Shown one piece after another: positions 54,464 to 64,000 of a stretch of 64,000 nt of DNA (position 1 is the first letter of the stretch; each line of letters starts with the position of its first letter). Position numbers and translations under genes: made by a program. The stretch is from Tricholomella constricta (taxonomy: Eukaryota > Basidiomycota > Agaricomycetes > Agaricales > Lyophyllaceae): the NCBI GenBank assembly GCA_013368375.1, contig JAACJP010000041.1:248001-312000 (forward strand), read 5' to 3'. Below the pieces are notes generated by a model, which had not been told where the DNA came from, did no database searches, and was given only the letters and a program-made list of their open reading frames with translations.

Positions 54464-57058
54464 TTAGCGGGGTGAGGTATGGTTTGTCGTCTGGTGTGAA
54501 GTTCTCATGAAGGACTGATGCTGGAGTTGTTCGGGCGCATAGCCGCGCGCAGCCGGAGCAGAAGGCTGGACGGATGTCGACCACGGCGGAGTTGGTGCCG
54601 CCATGGACCCAGGCTGTTGCTGCTGCATAGTCTGGTGCGGCTGTGGCTGCGGTTGTTGGGGCACGGCGCGAGCGGAGTCGGCAGAGGACGACGCGTCCGG
54701 CGGCATCATCGCGACGAGCTGGAACGAGCCCTGGTGATGCTGCTGGGGCAGCGGCTTCCCTGTCTCCATAGGCGAGATCGATTCAGACTGCTGTGAGCGG
54801 GAGCTGTGCTTCGAGCGGGAGTGGGATTTGTCTGCAAGATCAGCCGCGCGCGCGGATGCGCGAAGGGTCTCCATATCGATACGAGGTGCTTCTCCGTTCG
54901 GCCCAGCCAGCTTGTCCCTTTTGCGCTGTAACTTTGCATAATCTATCAGTGATGCATCAGCCAATCATGTCGAGCTGGGGATATAGCTGTGAGAAGGACC
55001 CACGTAGTCCGCACGCATTGCACAGAGTCCTTGCGCCGTCGGGCCCGCGCCTCCACTCGGGGGTTTCACGGATATTGCATGAATGACATTTCCCTGGAGG
55101 AGTTGCCCGCTGGCCAGACCAAATCGCGGAAACCAGGGTCAGCGTCGGAATATCATGAGACGAGACTCAATAAACATAAGATACTCACACTTCTTTTCCT
55201 GTATTTCCAGAAGCGCCAGCCGTACTGGTCGCTCGCTTGGTACGGATGATTTCCATATCCTGTTCCGCAGTCGACTGAACTTTGTCACTAGGGGTGGGAT
55301 ATTGCTGCTGTCAATGACGTGACATTAGACTTGTCAACGGTAGCGCCACAAGTTTCAAAGGTACATACCTCAACGAATGATGCGGCATCCGCTGCAGCAA
55401 TGTTCTCGTCCTGCGACATGTCTTCCCATGGCCGCTTCGGTGGTCGATGATCATCGGGCGGGGTGATCACCGTATCCATCTTGACGCGTTCCGATTCCGG
55501 AAGGTTTAGGCGACGATATTCTTCCAGGAGCCGAACAACTTCAACAGCCCTTTGGGACATTTCCTGCAGCTCCTCTGGGGAGGGACAGACGTCTGGAACA
55601 CTCTGTTGTATCTGAGCTAGAAATAAAGGTAAAAAGACAAATGATAATGGAAAAGACGAGGACAAACCATATCGACTTGCGAAATTATACAAAGCCGAGC
55701 AGTGTTTGATAATCTAACGACCATTAGACAAAACCCGATTTGAAAGAAATAGTCACACCTCCGACATGGTGCTGTCCCGAGCAGAAGGTATTCTGTCCTG
55801 CTCGACGACAGGGAAATGGCCGCGTGTGTCGATAGGCACTATAGCCGTAGTTCTCTGAAAAGGCATCTGAGATTGCTGAATCTGCGGTGGCGCCTGGTGA
55901 GGTTGCGGCTGCGGCTGTGGATGTTGAGTATGGTGCGGCAAAGGAGGTGGAATGGTTTGTTGCGCCTGAATTGGCTGTTGAGGCTGAGTATGAAGATGAT
56001 GTTGCTGAGATGACGGAGGTAAAGGTTGCTGGTGTTGTGTCATGATATGGGATGCGTGTTGGGGATGCTGGGGTGGGGGTAGATGAGACGTAGGCTGGGG
56101 CTGGTGCTGAGGAGGAGGCTGGTGTTGATGTTGAGGTAGCGGATGGTGAGGCTGCTCCCATGGACTTTGAGGCGGAGGGACAGGGGCCGGAGAAGGATAA
56201 GGGTTAGTCGGGGGTGGCTGCTGCTGAGGAGGGGGATGAGAATGAACGCGGGAAGGGATATACTGCTGTGGAGGGTATCCCACATAACTGGGGTGAGTGG
56301 GCACAGAAAGTTGTTGCGCGTGGACATGTTCGAGCGGTGGCTGGCCAGGATGGGACATAGGTGCCTGCACCTGGTGGTAGCTCTGCAGAGGTGGTTGGGA
56401 AGGCGGGTATCCAGCATAATGAGGGGCATAGGGCGCCTGGTACAATGAATAAAGTCGGAAAATATTTAAAACGTTGCACGAAGAGCAGATTGGACACACA
56501 AATTACGCTTACATGAGGGCTGCGTGCGTCACGAGGGGCACCCATGTTTCCTGAACTTCTGCGCCGTTTTGACTGAGGAGCTTCGTCACCACGAGTGCCT
56601 GGTCCGATGGTGACAGACCCAGGAACGGGTGTTGACTGGGCCGACAACGGCATGCCAGGCGTCAGAAATCCACTATTATCCGGTTTAGACGAATAATCGT
56701 TCTTCGGTTGTTCGTGCCCTGCTGATAGTGGTGGAGTGTGCTGCTGGTGTTGGTGTTGGTGTTGGTGCTGGTGGTGGTGCTGTTGAAGGTGTGCCGGCAT
56801 GGGCGAGGGGCTCTGAGGCTGAACATTGGAGCGGCTCCATCGAGCAGAATTTTCTTGACTATGGATTGAGGTATCGACGGGAGCAATGGTTGGGTTAAGG
56901 TTGTGAGGAGAACCATCGTGTGAGCCGTGGCGTCGAGAGTACTGGAAATTCAAGTCTTTTATGGATGGAAGGCGAACGGCCTCATCGCGAGAGTTTTGTG
57001 GAATGGAGAGAGAATATCGGGAGTGCTGGGCAGACTGATGATGCGTTGAGCTCGCCAT
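54464..57058 (-). CDS. GATA zinc-finger transcription factor, NsdD/SUB-1-like
   Basis: Exon 1 (57058 to about 56514) encodes a Ser/His/Gln-rich N terminus with [11 protein letters not shown]. Exon 2 is dominated by Pro, Gln and His runs. Then comes a conserved helical region ([36 protein letters not shown]), and near the C terminus one GATA finger. The finger is C-x2-C-x18-C-x2-[16 protein letters not shown] then [13 protein letters not shown], split by an intron after CGL (donor in the codon for His). The combination of the [11 protein letters not shown] region with a C-terminal finger of this type matches NsdD of Aspergillus and SUB-1 of Neurospora, regulators of sexual fruiting. The protein should be nuclear. 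All joins are in frame. The NsdD assignment rests on motif memory, not a search. Confidence 0.8.
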
Positions 57059-57603
57059 GTCGCGCAGAAAGTGAGATTGTGATCAGGAGATGCTTTTGAA
57101 TCTGAGTATCTCCCGATGACGGCGGATCTTGCGCCTGAAAAGAGACACATGAGCACATTGCGGGCAGAAATAAGATGGAAAGGGTACAAGCAACGACGAG
57201 CAGCAGCCCGATAGACGAGCACAGAGGCCTATGTGGACGAGGATAATGGTACTTGGAAGGAGAACGGGTGACGGTGAAAATGGCAACAGGTGTTGAATTC
57301 TGTCTGCCCTGGCACGTCCAGCTGGGTTGGATCTCGGTAAGGCGGAGTCCAAAATCTGGCTACATTCATGATTGCTCAGATCTTCAGCCTTGAATTGACA
57401 ATTGCCTCCCTAATTGTTCTCGCAGTCTTTGTAGCATCCGCGTGTTTCTGCTCGTAGTCATATGTCGCACGATACTAACGCCAGAATCATTCACACTCGC
57501 TCGAACTCTTGACCCAATCGCCGATCCAACTACGATGAGATCGATTCCGCACCTGGCGCGGCACCACGTGGGAATCGCGCCCCATACCCCTCGCCCTTTC
57601 AAC
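57059..57603. promoter_or_regulatory. Bidirectional intergenic region upstream of the GATA gene
   Basis: Presumed 5' leader and promoter of the GATA gene on the left and of the small + strand gene on the right. Several short frames occur, none convincing. An ATG at 57366 opens a hydrophobic stretch (IASLIVLAVFVASA) that may or may not belong to the downstream gene. Confidence 0.3.
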
Positions 57604-58089
57604 CATCTAGTACACAACTACATTAAAGCAGCCTATGTCAATCCACATGAATGTGCTCCAACACCTCCAACACCTACTTTTCTATGGTCTATATCTGCGA
57701 TCCACCTACATGTCATTCAATTTCGTGCCTGAACAGATCCTTCGCCAAGATCAAGATTTGGGAATCTTCGGAGTCTGTACACTTGGGGAAATGCCCCTCA
57801 GCGAAACACGCTGCGAGGGTCGAGAAAACTTGCAAGGTGACTCTACAAGAAATGCCTGGAGCTTCGGCGCGTACAGCTGTAACATACGCTGTCGGATCTT
57901 CAGCAGGCCTCAGGTACTCCTGCCTGTCGTGAGCGAGTTTCCGACGTCAGATGCTCTGTCTGTTGGCTTGTCGCTTGTATGGATCTACTAACCGGCAGTG
58001 ATCAATCACCCCTGCTCATCGATGTGCCCAGGAAGGCCCAGGAGGAGACAAATGGAACCGATGACATGGATATCACGATGCGCGCGTAA
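57604..58089 (+). CDS. Small spliced gene of unknown function (C-terminal exons)
   Basis: A coding stretch ending KHAARVEKTCKVTLQEM...SSAGLRYSC joins across a good intron (57929-57998, donor GTGAGC, branch CTACTAAC, acceptor CGGCAG). The next exon continues in frame as SDQSPLLIDVPRKAQEE and DDMDITMRA to a TAA at 58087. The upstream exon structure is unsure: open frame is visible back to about 57600 (FNHLVHNYIKAAYVNP) with a possible intron ending at 57736. I do not recognise the protein. It is divergent from the GATA gene. Confidence 0.45.
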
Positions 58090-59981
58090 CGCGCTTGACG
58101 ATACGCTGAATGCCGATTGCGTTCCATGTCGACCCCGGGAAACCCGGATCGAAAACATACTTGGGGGGCACGAGGTCCTGAAAGGAGGGTACTGATCTGG
58201 GCTGATCCGCAGGGCCGGGATTGAATAAGATAAGTGGTTAATGCGATTTTACTTGAAATGGCAGTATCAAGGAAGGAAGCGTGTGGTATCGGAGTGTGTT
58301 TCGCCCATTTATAAGTCGTCGCGCTGCCTTGGAGGCCGTACACAGACGTCATGCGACTTGTAAATGAAATGGTCATCATCTGGGAAGCCTTGATCGTGGG
58401 TCATTTTGAGAAAATAGCGTGCGCTGCGTAGATTATGGTAAAAGAATGTGAGTGACGTTCTTATTCTCTCTGAAAAATCACTGTCAAAAGTACACTGAAA
58501 ATGTTTCACTAACCTTTCAAGACTAACAATTGTGCGAGGTTCGTATGATGCTTTTCTACTTTATTGGGAGCAAGCTTATGATTTCGCGATGACAAACTTA
58601 ATCATCCAGCTGCCGCTAGGACCTCGGCTTACTCTGAGCTCTCATGAGAATAACCTTATTTAGGGGCAGATTCGGGCTTCAAATTCGCGGGAGATTTGCA
58701 TCACACATCGAAAAGGAATTTTCATAAAATCCTCGCGCGGCGACAATGGCCTCAAGGGCGCTTCACACCACTGCATACATGAATCAAAAGTTGGTAATGC
58801 GTTCTCAGCAAGATATCGACCAGATATGCAATCCTGAGTCCTCCTCTTGTTTGCCATCCTGGTTTCCAAATCATTTTTTGTGTACCTTTCAAGAAATTCT
58901 TTTCCTTAGAAATCCCGTATGGTGCGAGAAACCTACTTATTGGTAGGAATCCTTGACATGAAGAAATCTAGAAGAATTTTCTGCCGGCTGGAGGCGACCA
59001 CCGCCTCTCTGAGTCTGTTTGCCATGATTTTATTTTTTCCTTCCACTCAGCCAACTCTCGTCCTCTCACCCAATTGCCATTGATGTTGCTGGCTGATTTT
59101 TATTTTGATAATAGATCATTATTGTCCCATCCGCTCCAAATCCGCTCTCTACCTTACTATTTTGGAATGGCTTTCTCATAGTGCAGTCTATCTTCAATTT
59201 CCCTATTCACCATGTCACTATGTTCCTACCTGTACTTGACTCTATATCCTAATTTTACTGACCCCTTGACTTGAAACCTTACCATCTTACTGTGTGCTTG
59301 ATTCAGGTTGTGCCAAGTGCAGCGTTGCCATTTTGGTGTTGCAGACGCATCACATTGATATGAGGAGACACGACTAACATACAACATCCATGCTGTTTTC
59401 CTCGAGCGACACGTAACAGTCTGACTTCCCCAGTTGAGTGTTGACCACGATCATCTTCTCAAAGAGCGGGTGCATAATGTGCAAGAATTTATCGACTGAT
59501 TGTATTTCATTCCATAGGACAAAATTGCATTTACAAAAATGTAGATAGCTCCCAAGCTCAAAAATGACTCTACCTAGTCTTCCAATCACATCATGAGCGC
59601 CAGCCGAAGCGATGCCTCCAGGACAGAAGAAAAAGGTTTAAACGAGAAAAATTTGAGCTAAGTCGACAATCCAGCGCCTTGAGGCACCTGACGTTACTCT
59701 AGAGGACGGGAACGCGGACGAGGAGGCGGAAAAGCTTATACCAAGCCCGAACTTTTGTGTCCGCAGATGTTTGTTCAAAGAAACCCACGATGCGATTGAA
59801 AGCCTTATATAGATTAGTGCTGTACAGATGTTACGTAATGATTTCCCATCACGTGTACGCAAGAATCACGAGGATGTGTCGGGCTTCGGGCCAAGGTCGG
59901 TTGGGCCCCGGTCCACCATTGATCACTTGAAATGCAAATACTTGGCCAACTCTTTCTACTCTTCCCATCGTAGCAGACAGA
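58090..59981. other. Intergenic region without recognisable genes
   Basis: 1.9 kb with only short frames on both strands. The last part should contain the promoter of the PEX11-family gene. No retroelement or RNA gene was seen. Confidence 0.45.
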
Positions 59982-61187
59982 ATGTCTTTATCCAAACCCC
60001 TTACGTTAGCTCGACTTAACGACATAGTATTAGGCTCGTTTGGTCTCGTCCAACCTAGCGAAACCCTCGACCATTTGGTTCGATATCTTGGAACATGGAG
60101 TGGAAGCGAGTACGTCTCTGTTGGCCTGTTCCGTTCTCGTGTCATCTCACCAATAACTAGCAAGCTTTTCATGGTGCGCTCCTCCGTGTCTAGCGTGCTC
60201 TATCACGCCTGACTCTCTTGAAGATCATCCAATACACCATCAAATTGCTTGTACCTCTTCTGAATCTACGGGCCCGGCTTCAGTATCGTGCAGGTCTCCG
60301 CCAAGGTCCGAATAGCTCTGCTGCTGCCGCATACGCAAAAATCGGAAGTATCTTGGGTGATTCCCGAACACTCTGGAGAATTTGGGGTACAGTTTCTCGC
60401 AAATTATCTTCACGGAGGCTAATCCTCCAAAAGGGCTTTTACCCATCATCCAATGGCTCGTTTCTTTGGAACGAAACCCTCAGCCAACGAGGAATCTTTT
60501 GACAATCGAGCGTCTTCAAGGATGGTCCATGCTCGCGTATTATCCGCTTGAGCACATATCTTACCTGCTCTCTCACGGACTTATTCCATCTACCATCCCA
60601 ACCATTGCATCTATGTTCTCGTCGTCTGCGGATCATATCACATTGGATGCCAACACTCTAGGGATGTGGTCAACTCGCTTCTGGGCTCTTTATGTGCTCC
60701 TCCAGCTTGCTCACCTTCGCGAGGACAGAAAACTTCTACAGCTCAGACAACGCAGCCTTCGCAAAGCCAAGGGTGTGGGTTTAACGCCAGCGGAGAAGCA
60801 GGAGTTGAAGCAAAGATGGGATGCTTATTGGTCGGAGCTCATCACCAACCTTGCATACCTCCCGCTCACCATCCACTGGTGCGTTCTGACGAATACTTTT
60901 GTCAATACAACTAATATACGGTGTCGAACACCCCGTAGGTCCTCGAAGAAAGAAATTATCAAGAACGATGTCAGTCCCTCGATTTTCCGCCCCGTACTGC
61001 TACTGACCTATGATGATTACCTTAGGTTTGGATTGGCATTTTTGGCTTAATCGCGGCTGTGGCCTCGTTTAGAAGTGGCTGGAAAGCGACCGCACTGCTG
61101 CAGCCTTCTCCAGCAGCCTTAGTAACGGAGAGTGTGGAAACAGGCGATGCCCGAATCGACACAGTTGGATATGATGTGTCTAAATAA
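59982..61187 (+). CDS. PEX11-family peroxisomal membrane protein
   Basis: Exons 59982-60113, 60224-60386, 60434-60878, 60939-60969 and 61026-61187 join to 311 codons with no stop. The sequence follows the PEX11 pattern: an N-terminal LDHLVRYLGTWSGSEY, then IIQYTIKLLVPLL (the amphipathic helix that tubulates peroxisomal membranes). A central part with HISYLLSHGLIP and a TRFWALYVLLQLAHLRED helix comes next, followed by a charged linker. The C-terminal hydrophobic segment is VWIGIFGLIAAVASFRSGWKA, which anchors the protein. Such proteins act in peroxisome elongation and division. The first intron uses a GTCTCT donor, the only weak splice site. It lies next to an alcohol oxidase locus, whose enzyme class is often peroxisomal; this may be chance. 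Confidence 0.8.
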
Positions 61188-61570
61188 GTCGTACAAGTTA
61201 GTTCTTCAATCTCCTTGCGTTCGTCTCTTGACAGCCGATTCTTTGTTCAGCAATTCTTCTTACTCTCCACACATCGCTGTCTATATACTCATCTGTGACT
61301 CGGTTTCCTGAGAGAAGAAATAAGGCCAAGACCTTAATTCCGTCGCTTTCCGCCATTCTGATGGTTTTCTAATCCACAATGCGATTGTCGTTCTTTCAGT
61401 CCATCTCTGGCTAATATATTAAAGAACCTAGGCCTCATGTTGGCCTCGTGGTCCTCATCACGCTGCGCGCATGACCCCGACTTGAATGAATTACTCAGAA
61501 GATAGTCAGCTTTTTAAAAACGTCAAACCAATCTTCCTCGCTCCTCCACAACACTTTTCAATCATCAAAT
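61188..61570. other. Intergenic region before the alcohol oxidase locus
   Basis: Contains the 3' end of the PEX11-family gene and upstream sequence of the oxidase fragment. No gene recognised. Confidence 0.45.
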
Positions 61571-62323
61571 AACGAACCCTTCGACGTAATTTATGCAGGT
61601 GGTGCGTCACAATTGCATGTTTTGGGTGACGTACTCTTCAATTAAATCCCAACATAATTAAGGTGGTGCTTCGGCATGTGTAATTGCGGGTAGACTTGCA
61701 CAGACAGATCCGACGAAATACTTGTACGTACACTGTCGTCCGATGCACACTCAACGAAATCTGAACGGCTCTTACCAGATTTTGGAAACTGGGCCACTAA
61801 CCCAGGAGACGGCGGACCACATACAGCCTGCGCGTCACTTCGGCAACCTTATACTTCATAGTGAGACTTTCACTCTGCACGTCGGTAAACCTACCCTATC
61901 GTTTGCTGGCCGCTCAGTCATCGTTTCAACTGGGCGATGCCTGAGTGGGGGGTCTACTGTCAACTGTACGTGTTCCACGTCGTGATCGATGGTAATCAGA
62001 ACATATTTTTTAGTCGCAATATATGCACGTGCGGCAGCGTCTGACTATGACGACTTGGAGTCGGTACACAAGAATCCTGGATGGGGGTCGAAGCATCTTA
62101 TCCCACTGCTGAAGAAGGTTGGCTGATGTTTTATCATGTCAATTTTACACTCTCACTCACTTTAGCACGTAAGGCGGAGACATTCTAGACTGGCGGAGAA
62201 CCCTGCGACACACGGCACTTTTGGACCAATCAAAGCCTCGTTTGCCGACGAAGAGATAAACGTAGGATCACAGTTCCTCGCAGTCGCCTCACAATACGAC
62301 AAGGAACGTGGATACATTCCATT
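61571..62323 (+). pseudogene. Alcohol oxidase (GMC flavoenzyme), N-terminal segment in + orientation
   Basis: Begins EPFDVIYAGG; an intron follows, then GGASACVIAGRLAQTDP, the Rossmann FAD-binding start of GMC oxidoreductases. After a further intron come ILETGPLTQETADHIQPA, FTLHVGKPTLSFAGR and GRCLSGGSTVNF, then (intron from about 61961) AIYARAAASDYDDLES and PGWGSKHLIPLLKK, and finally HGTFGPIKASFADEE and FLAVASQYDKERG. This matches the first ~200 residues of fungal alcohol/methanol oxidases. No in-frame ATG was found upstream of EPFDV. After 62323 the alcohol oxidase sequence continues only on the opposite strand. Confidence 0.8.
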
Positions 62324-63804
62324 GGGATATTCTGGGTGACCAAGCTTGAACTCTCCGCGGTAGACGTCCATGCGACGAGCTATCTCGCGAGTCTTTTATA
62401 AGCCCATCGTAAAACGCCCATATCGGCTGGGCTGAACCGATTTGGTTGAGAAACAAGGAGTGGGAGGGGTGGCCACAACTCATTCAGGTAACCCGGCTCA
62501 AACTCCAACTTTCCGTGCGCGTCGGTACCAGAGGTCATATGGCCACGTCCAGTGGTCACAGGATATGCTTTTGGCGGAGTCAGTCATATATCCTAAGACA
62601 GAACGTCGTGAGGCGCACCGTATAGTATGGCATTGAGAAATATTTGCGACGCGGAGCAGCTGGATTTATTCCAGCATATCTGTGGTGTACTGTTGAACAA
62701 CGATCTCTCAGGAGGAAGCCAGACTTACGCAGCAAGAGTTCCAAACCACACGACCGGCTTATCACGAACAATTGCAAAATAAGTTTTCCACCTTTCCTCG
62801 AACTCTGGTCCAATTTTCTTGCGGCCTTCAGCGGTCGGCCTCATTTTGATACCAGCATCAAGTCCATTGGACGCCGGCCCGTCAGGAACAGGAGAGTTCA
62901 CATCGCTAGAACGACTGACTTGTGAAACATCAGCCCTTTGCCATCCTTGAGCCAGCGAGTAGCAAAAGCTCAAGAAATCGATGGCCATAGAGTCATCGAG
63001 TGAATGGAAAGTAGGTCGTTTCGGGCTACTCACGTTCGAATTCAGACTCTTTTCCGCGGAAGATGGTATCGGGCGTGCCAGCATCTTCGCTGGCAAAGTA
63101 GGGGGTAAATATGATGTTGCGACCTCTAGATCGTAAGTTATCAGCTCGCATTGCAATGAACATTTGAACATGAATTAACGCATATAATGTTCTCCAACGC
63201 CAGGAAGATCCACACTTTGAGGGATATCGTTCGCCTTGGGTATAATTGTTGCGCCGATCCCAGACCTTCGAAGGCGATCAGCCACGAGCTTCCATGGTGA
63301 GGCGAAGATCAAGACTGCACCTTTCCAGAATAGCAGGTGACCCAAATGCACCCGCAGAAATGACGACGAGGCGTGAAGCATACGATACAGAAGGCTCCTG
63401 AACTTCCTTTTTGTAACGAAGATCGCGGACGTGTTCGATGCCTACGGCACAATTTTTACTGGATGATAGTGAATCTGTAGTGAACTGAATATAGTCATGA
63501 ACGGCAACCTCGAATGTAACTTTGACGACGCGACGCCTCTCCAATATCGTCAGGTTCTTGTTTCCCGACTGTTTGTAGATATAGTTATAAGGAACATCTG
63601 AACGTCTACCATTAGTTATATCAACATATCTGTGACGGTCATTGTCAGCCCTGATCGCTCAACGCGAGTGCAAATTTATCGAACCGCGGTCCATGGGAAG
63701 TCTCCGCATCAGAATCAAGTTTATGACCTGGACAGACTCCTTACTCGCGCCATAGGCATTACAGGTCAAGAAACTGTTTGCGTCTTCGGCAGTAAGGCAG
63801 CTAG
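62324..63804 (-). pseudogene. Alcohol oxidase, middle segment, inverted
   Basis: Reading leftward from 63804 are successive middle parts of the same enzyme: LTAEDANSFLTCNAYG, then TNGRRSDVPYNYIYKQ and NLTILERRRVVKVTFE. ASRLVVISAGAFGSPAILER and IPQSVDLPGVGEHY, then GLDAGIKMRPTAEGRKKIG, WKTYFAIVRDKPVVWFG, RRKYFSMPYYT and finally ARRMDVYRGEFKLGHPEYPNG complete the series. Order and content continue the + strand fragment that ends at 62323. A single-base loss near 62397 breaks the frame before KTREIARRM, so decay continued, or began, independently of the inversion. Confidence 0.8.
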
Positions 63805-64000
63805 AATGGATTCGCGAAACCTGCGGACATATCGTCTCCCGACATCCAATACTCGACCGAAGACGACAAAGCGATTGACGAGTATCATCGCAAAATAGTC
63901 TGTGCTCATCTTTCACAGCCCGATACATATGATCTCCTTATAGTAGTCGAAACCTCGTGGCACTCGGTAAGAATTTCTATCATGCTTCCAACAGTTCGTA
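63805..64000 (+). pseudogene. Alcohol oxidase, C-terminal segment in + orientation, runs off the window
   Basis: From the right inversion boundary the + strand encodes NGFAKPADISSPDIQYSTED and DDKAIDEYHRKI. An intron (donor GTCTGT at about 63898) leads to VETSWHSV. This is the next part of the enzyme after the GEFKLGHPEYPNG that ends the inverted block; the W-H-S motif precedes the C-terminal catalytic His region. The rest lies beyond the window. Confidence 0.75.

Noticed and set aside
55753..56160. Alternative Ser/Thr-rich frames under the Pro/Gln exon of the GATA gene
   Set aside because: Shadow frames of CAG/CCA repeats. The exon in the GATA frame joins correctly on both sides.
62162..62371. 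A single minus-strand frame spanning MDVYRGEFKLGHPEYPNG and the sequence to its left
   Set aside because: Only the part right of about 62320 is alcohol oxidase on the minus strand. Left of that point the oxidase is on the + strand, so this frame crosses the inversion boundary.
1..64000. tRNA or rRNA genes
   Set aside because: No cloverleaf with A and B boxes and no rRNA-like stretch was noticed by eye. A covariance-model scan would be needed to exclude them.

Overview
The window is nuclear DNA of a filamentous basidiomycete, most likely an agaricomycete (mushroom-type fungus). Host genes have several 45-70 bp GT-AG introns. They include an NsdD/SUB-1-like GATA factor, a fungal-type alcohol oxidase, a PEX11-family protein and the Rfc5-type clamp-loader subunit. 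The rest is dominated by fungal retroelements, including Ngaro-like tyrosine-recombinase elements, a chromovirus with a chromodomain, and Tad-like LINEs with RNase H.

Layout. 1-5.0 kb is genic: the 5' end of a mitochondrial-carrier gene (-), an intact METTL21-like methyltransferase (+), the decayed remains of an HD-domain hydrolase (+), an unidentified coding relic, and an intact RFC5 gene (-). 5.2-53.1 kb is almost entirely mobile DNA. Ngaro-1 (5265-11160) is complete in structure and is flanked by a perfect 56-bp duplication. Ngaro-2 (about 11260-39176) is split by LTR element A (12234-34343). A's reverse transcriptase is split by a non-coding inverted-repeat DNA element (15381-31082), which is itself split by LTR element B (17090-28064), so the nest has four levels. 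After a 2.5-kb AT-rich and repeat spacer comes LTR element C (41747-49281), carrying a short LINE insertion. A 5'-truncated LINE follows (about 49.3-53.1 kb), carrying a solo LTR of the A family. 53.1-64 kb is genic again: an NsdD-like GATA factor (-), a small unidentified spliced gene (+), a PEX11-family gene (+), and an alcohol oxidase gene whose middle 1.48 kb is inverted.

Ages and decay. B is the youngest layer: its two 221-bp LTRs look identical, it has a perfect 5-bp target duplication, and its catalytic residues are intact. A, C and the large LINE are decayed. Four catalytic residues in them changed from Asp to Asn or Glu to Lys by G-to-A changes in TpCpG context (read on the opposite strand), and five in-frame stops are all TGA. 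This is the footprint expected of cytosine methylation or RIP-like mutation in basidiomycetes.

Most worth following up: the intragenic inversion in the alcohol oxidase gene, the 56-bp duplication around a tyrosine-recombinase retroelement (a class not normally expected to duplicate its target), the inverted-repeat element built from GC-rich palindromes, and the two large unknown reading frames downstream of integrase in element B. All coordinates and motifs were read by eye; no database search was run.
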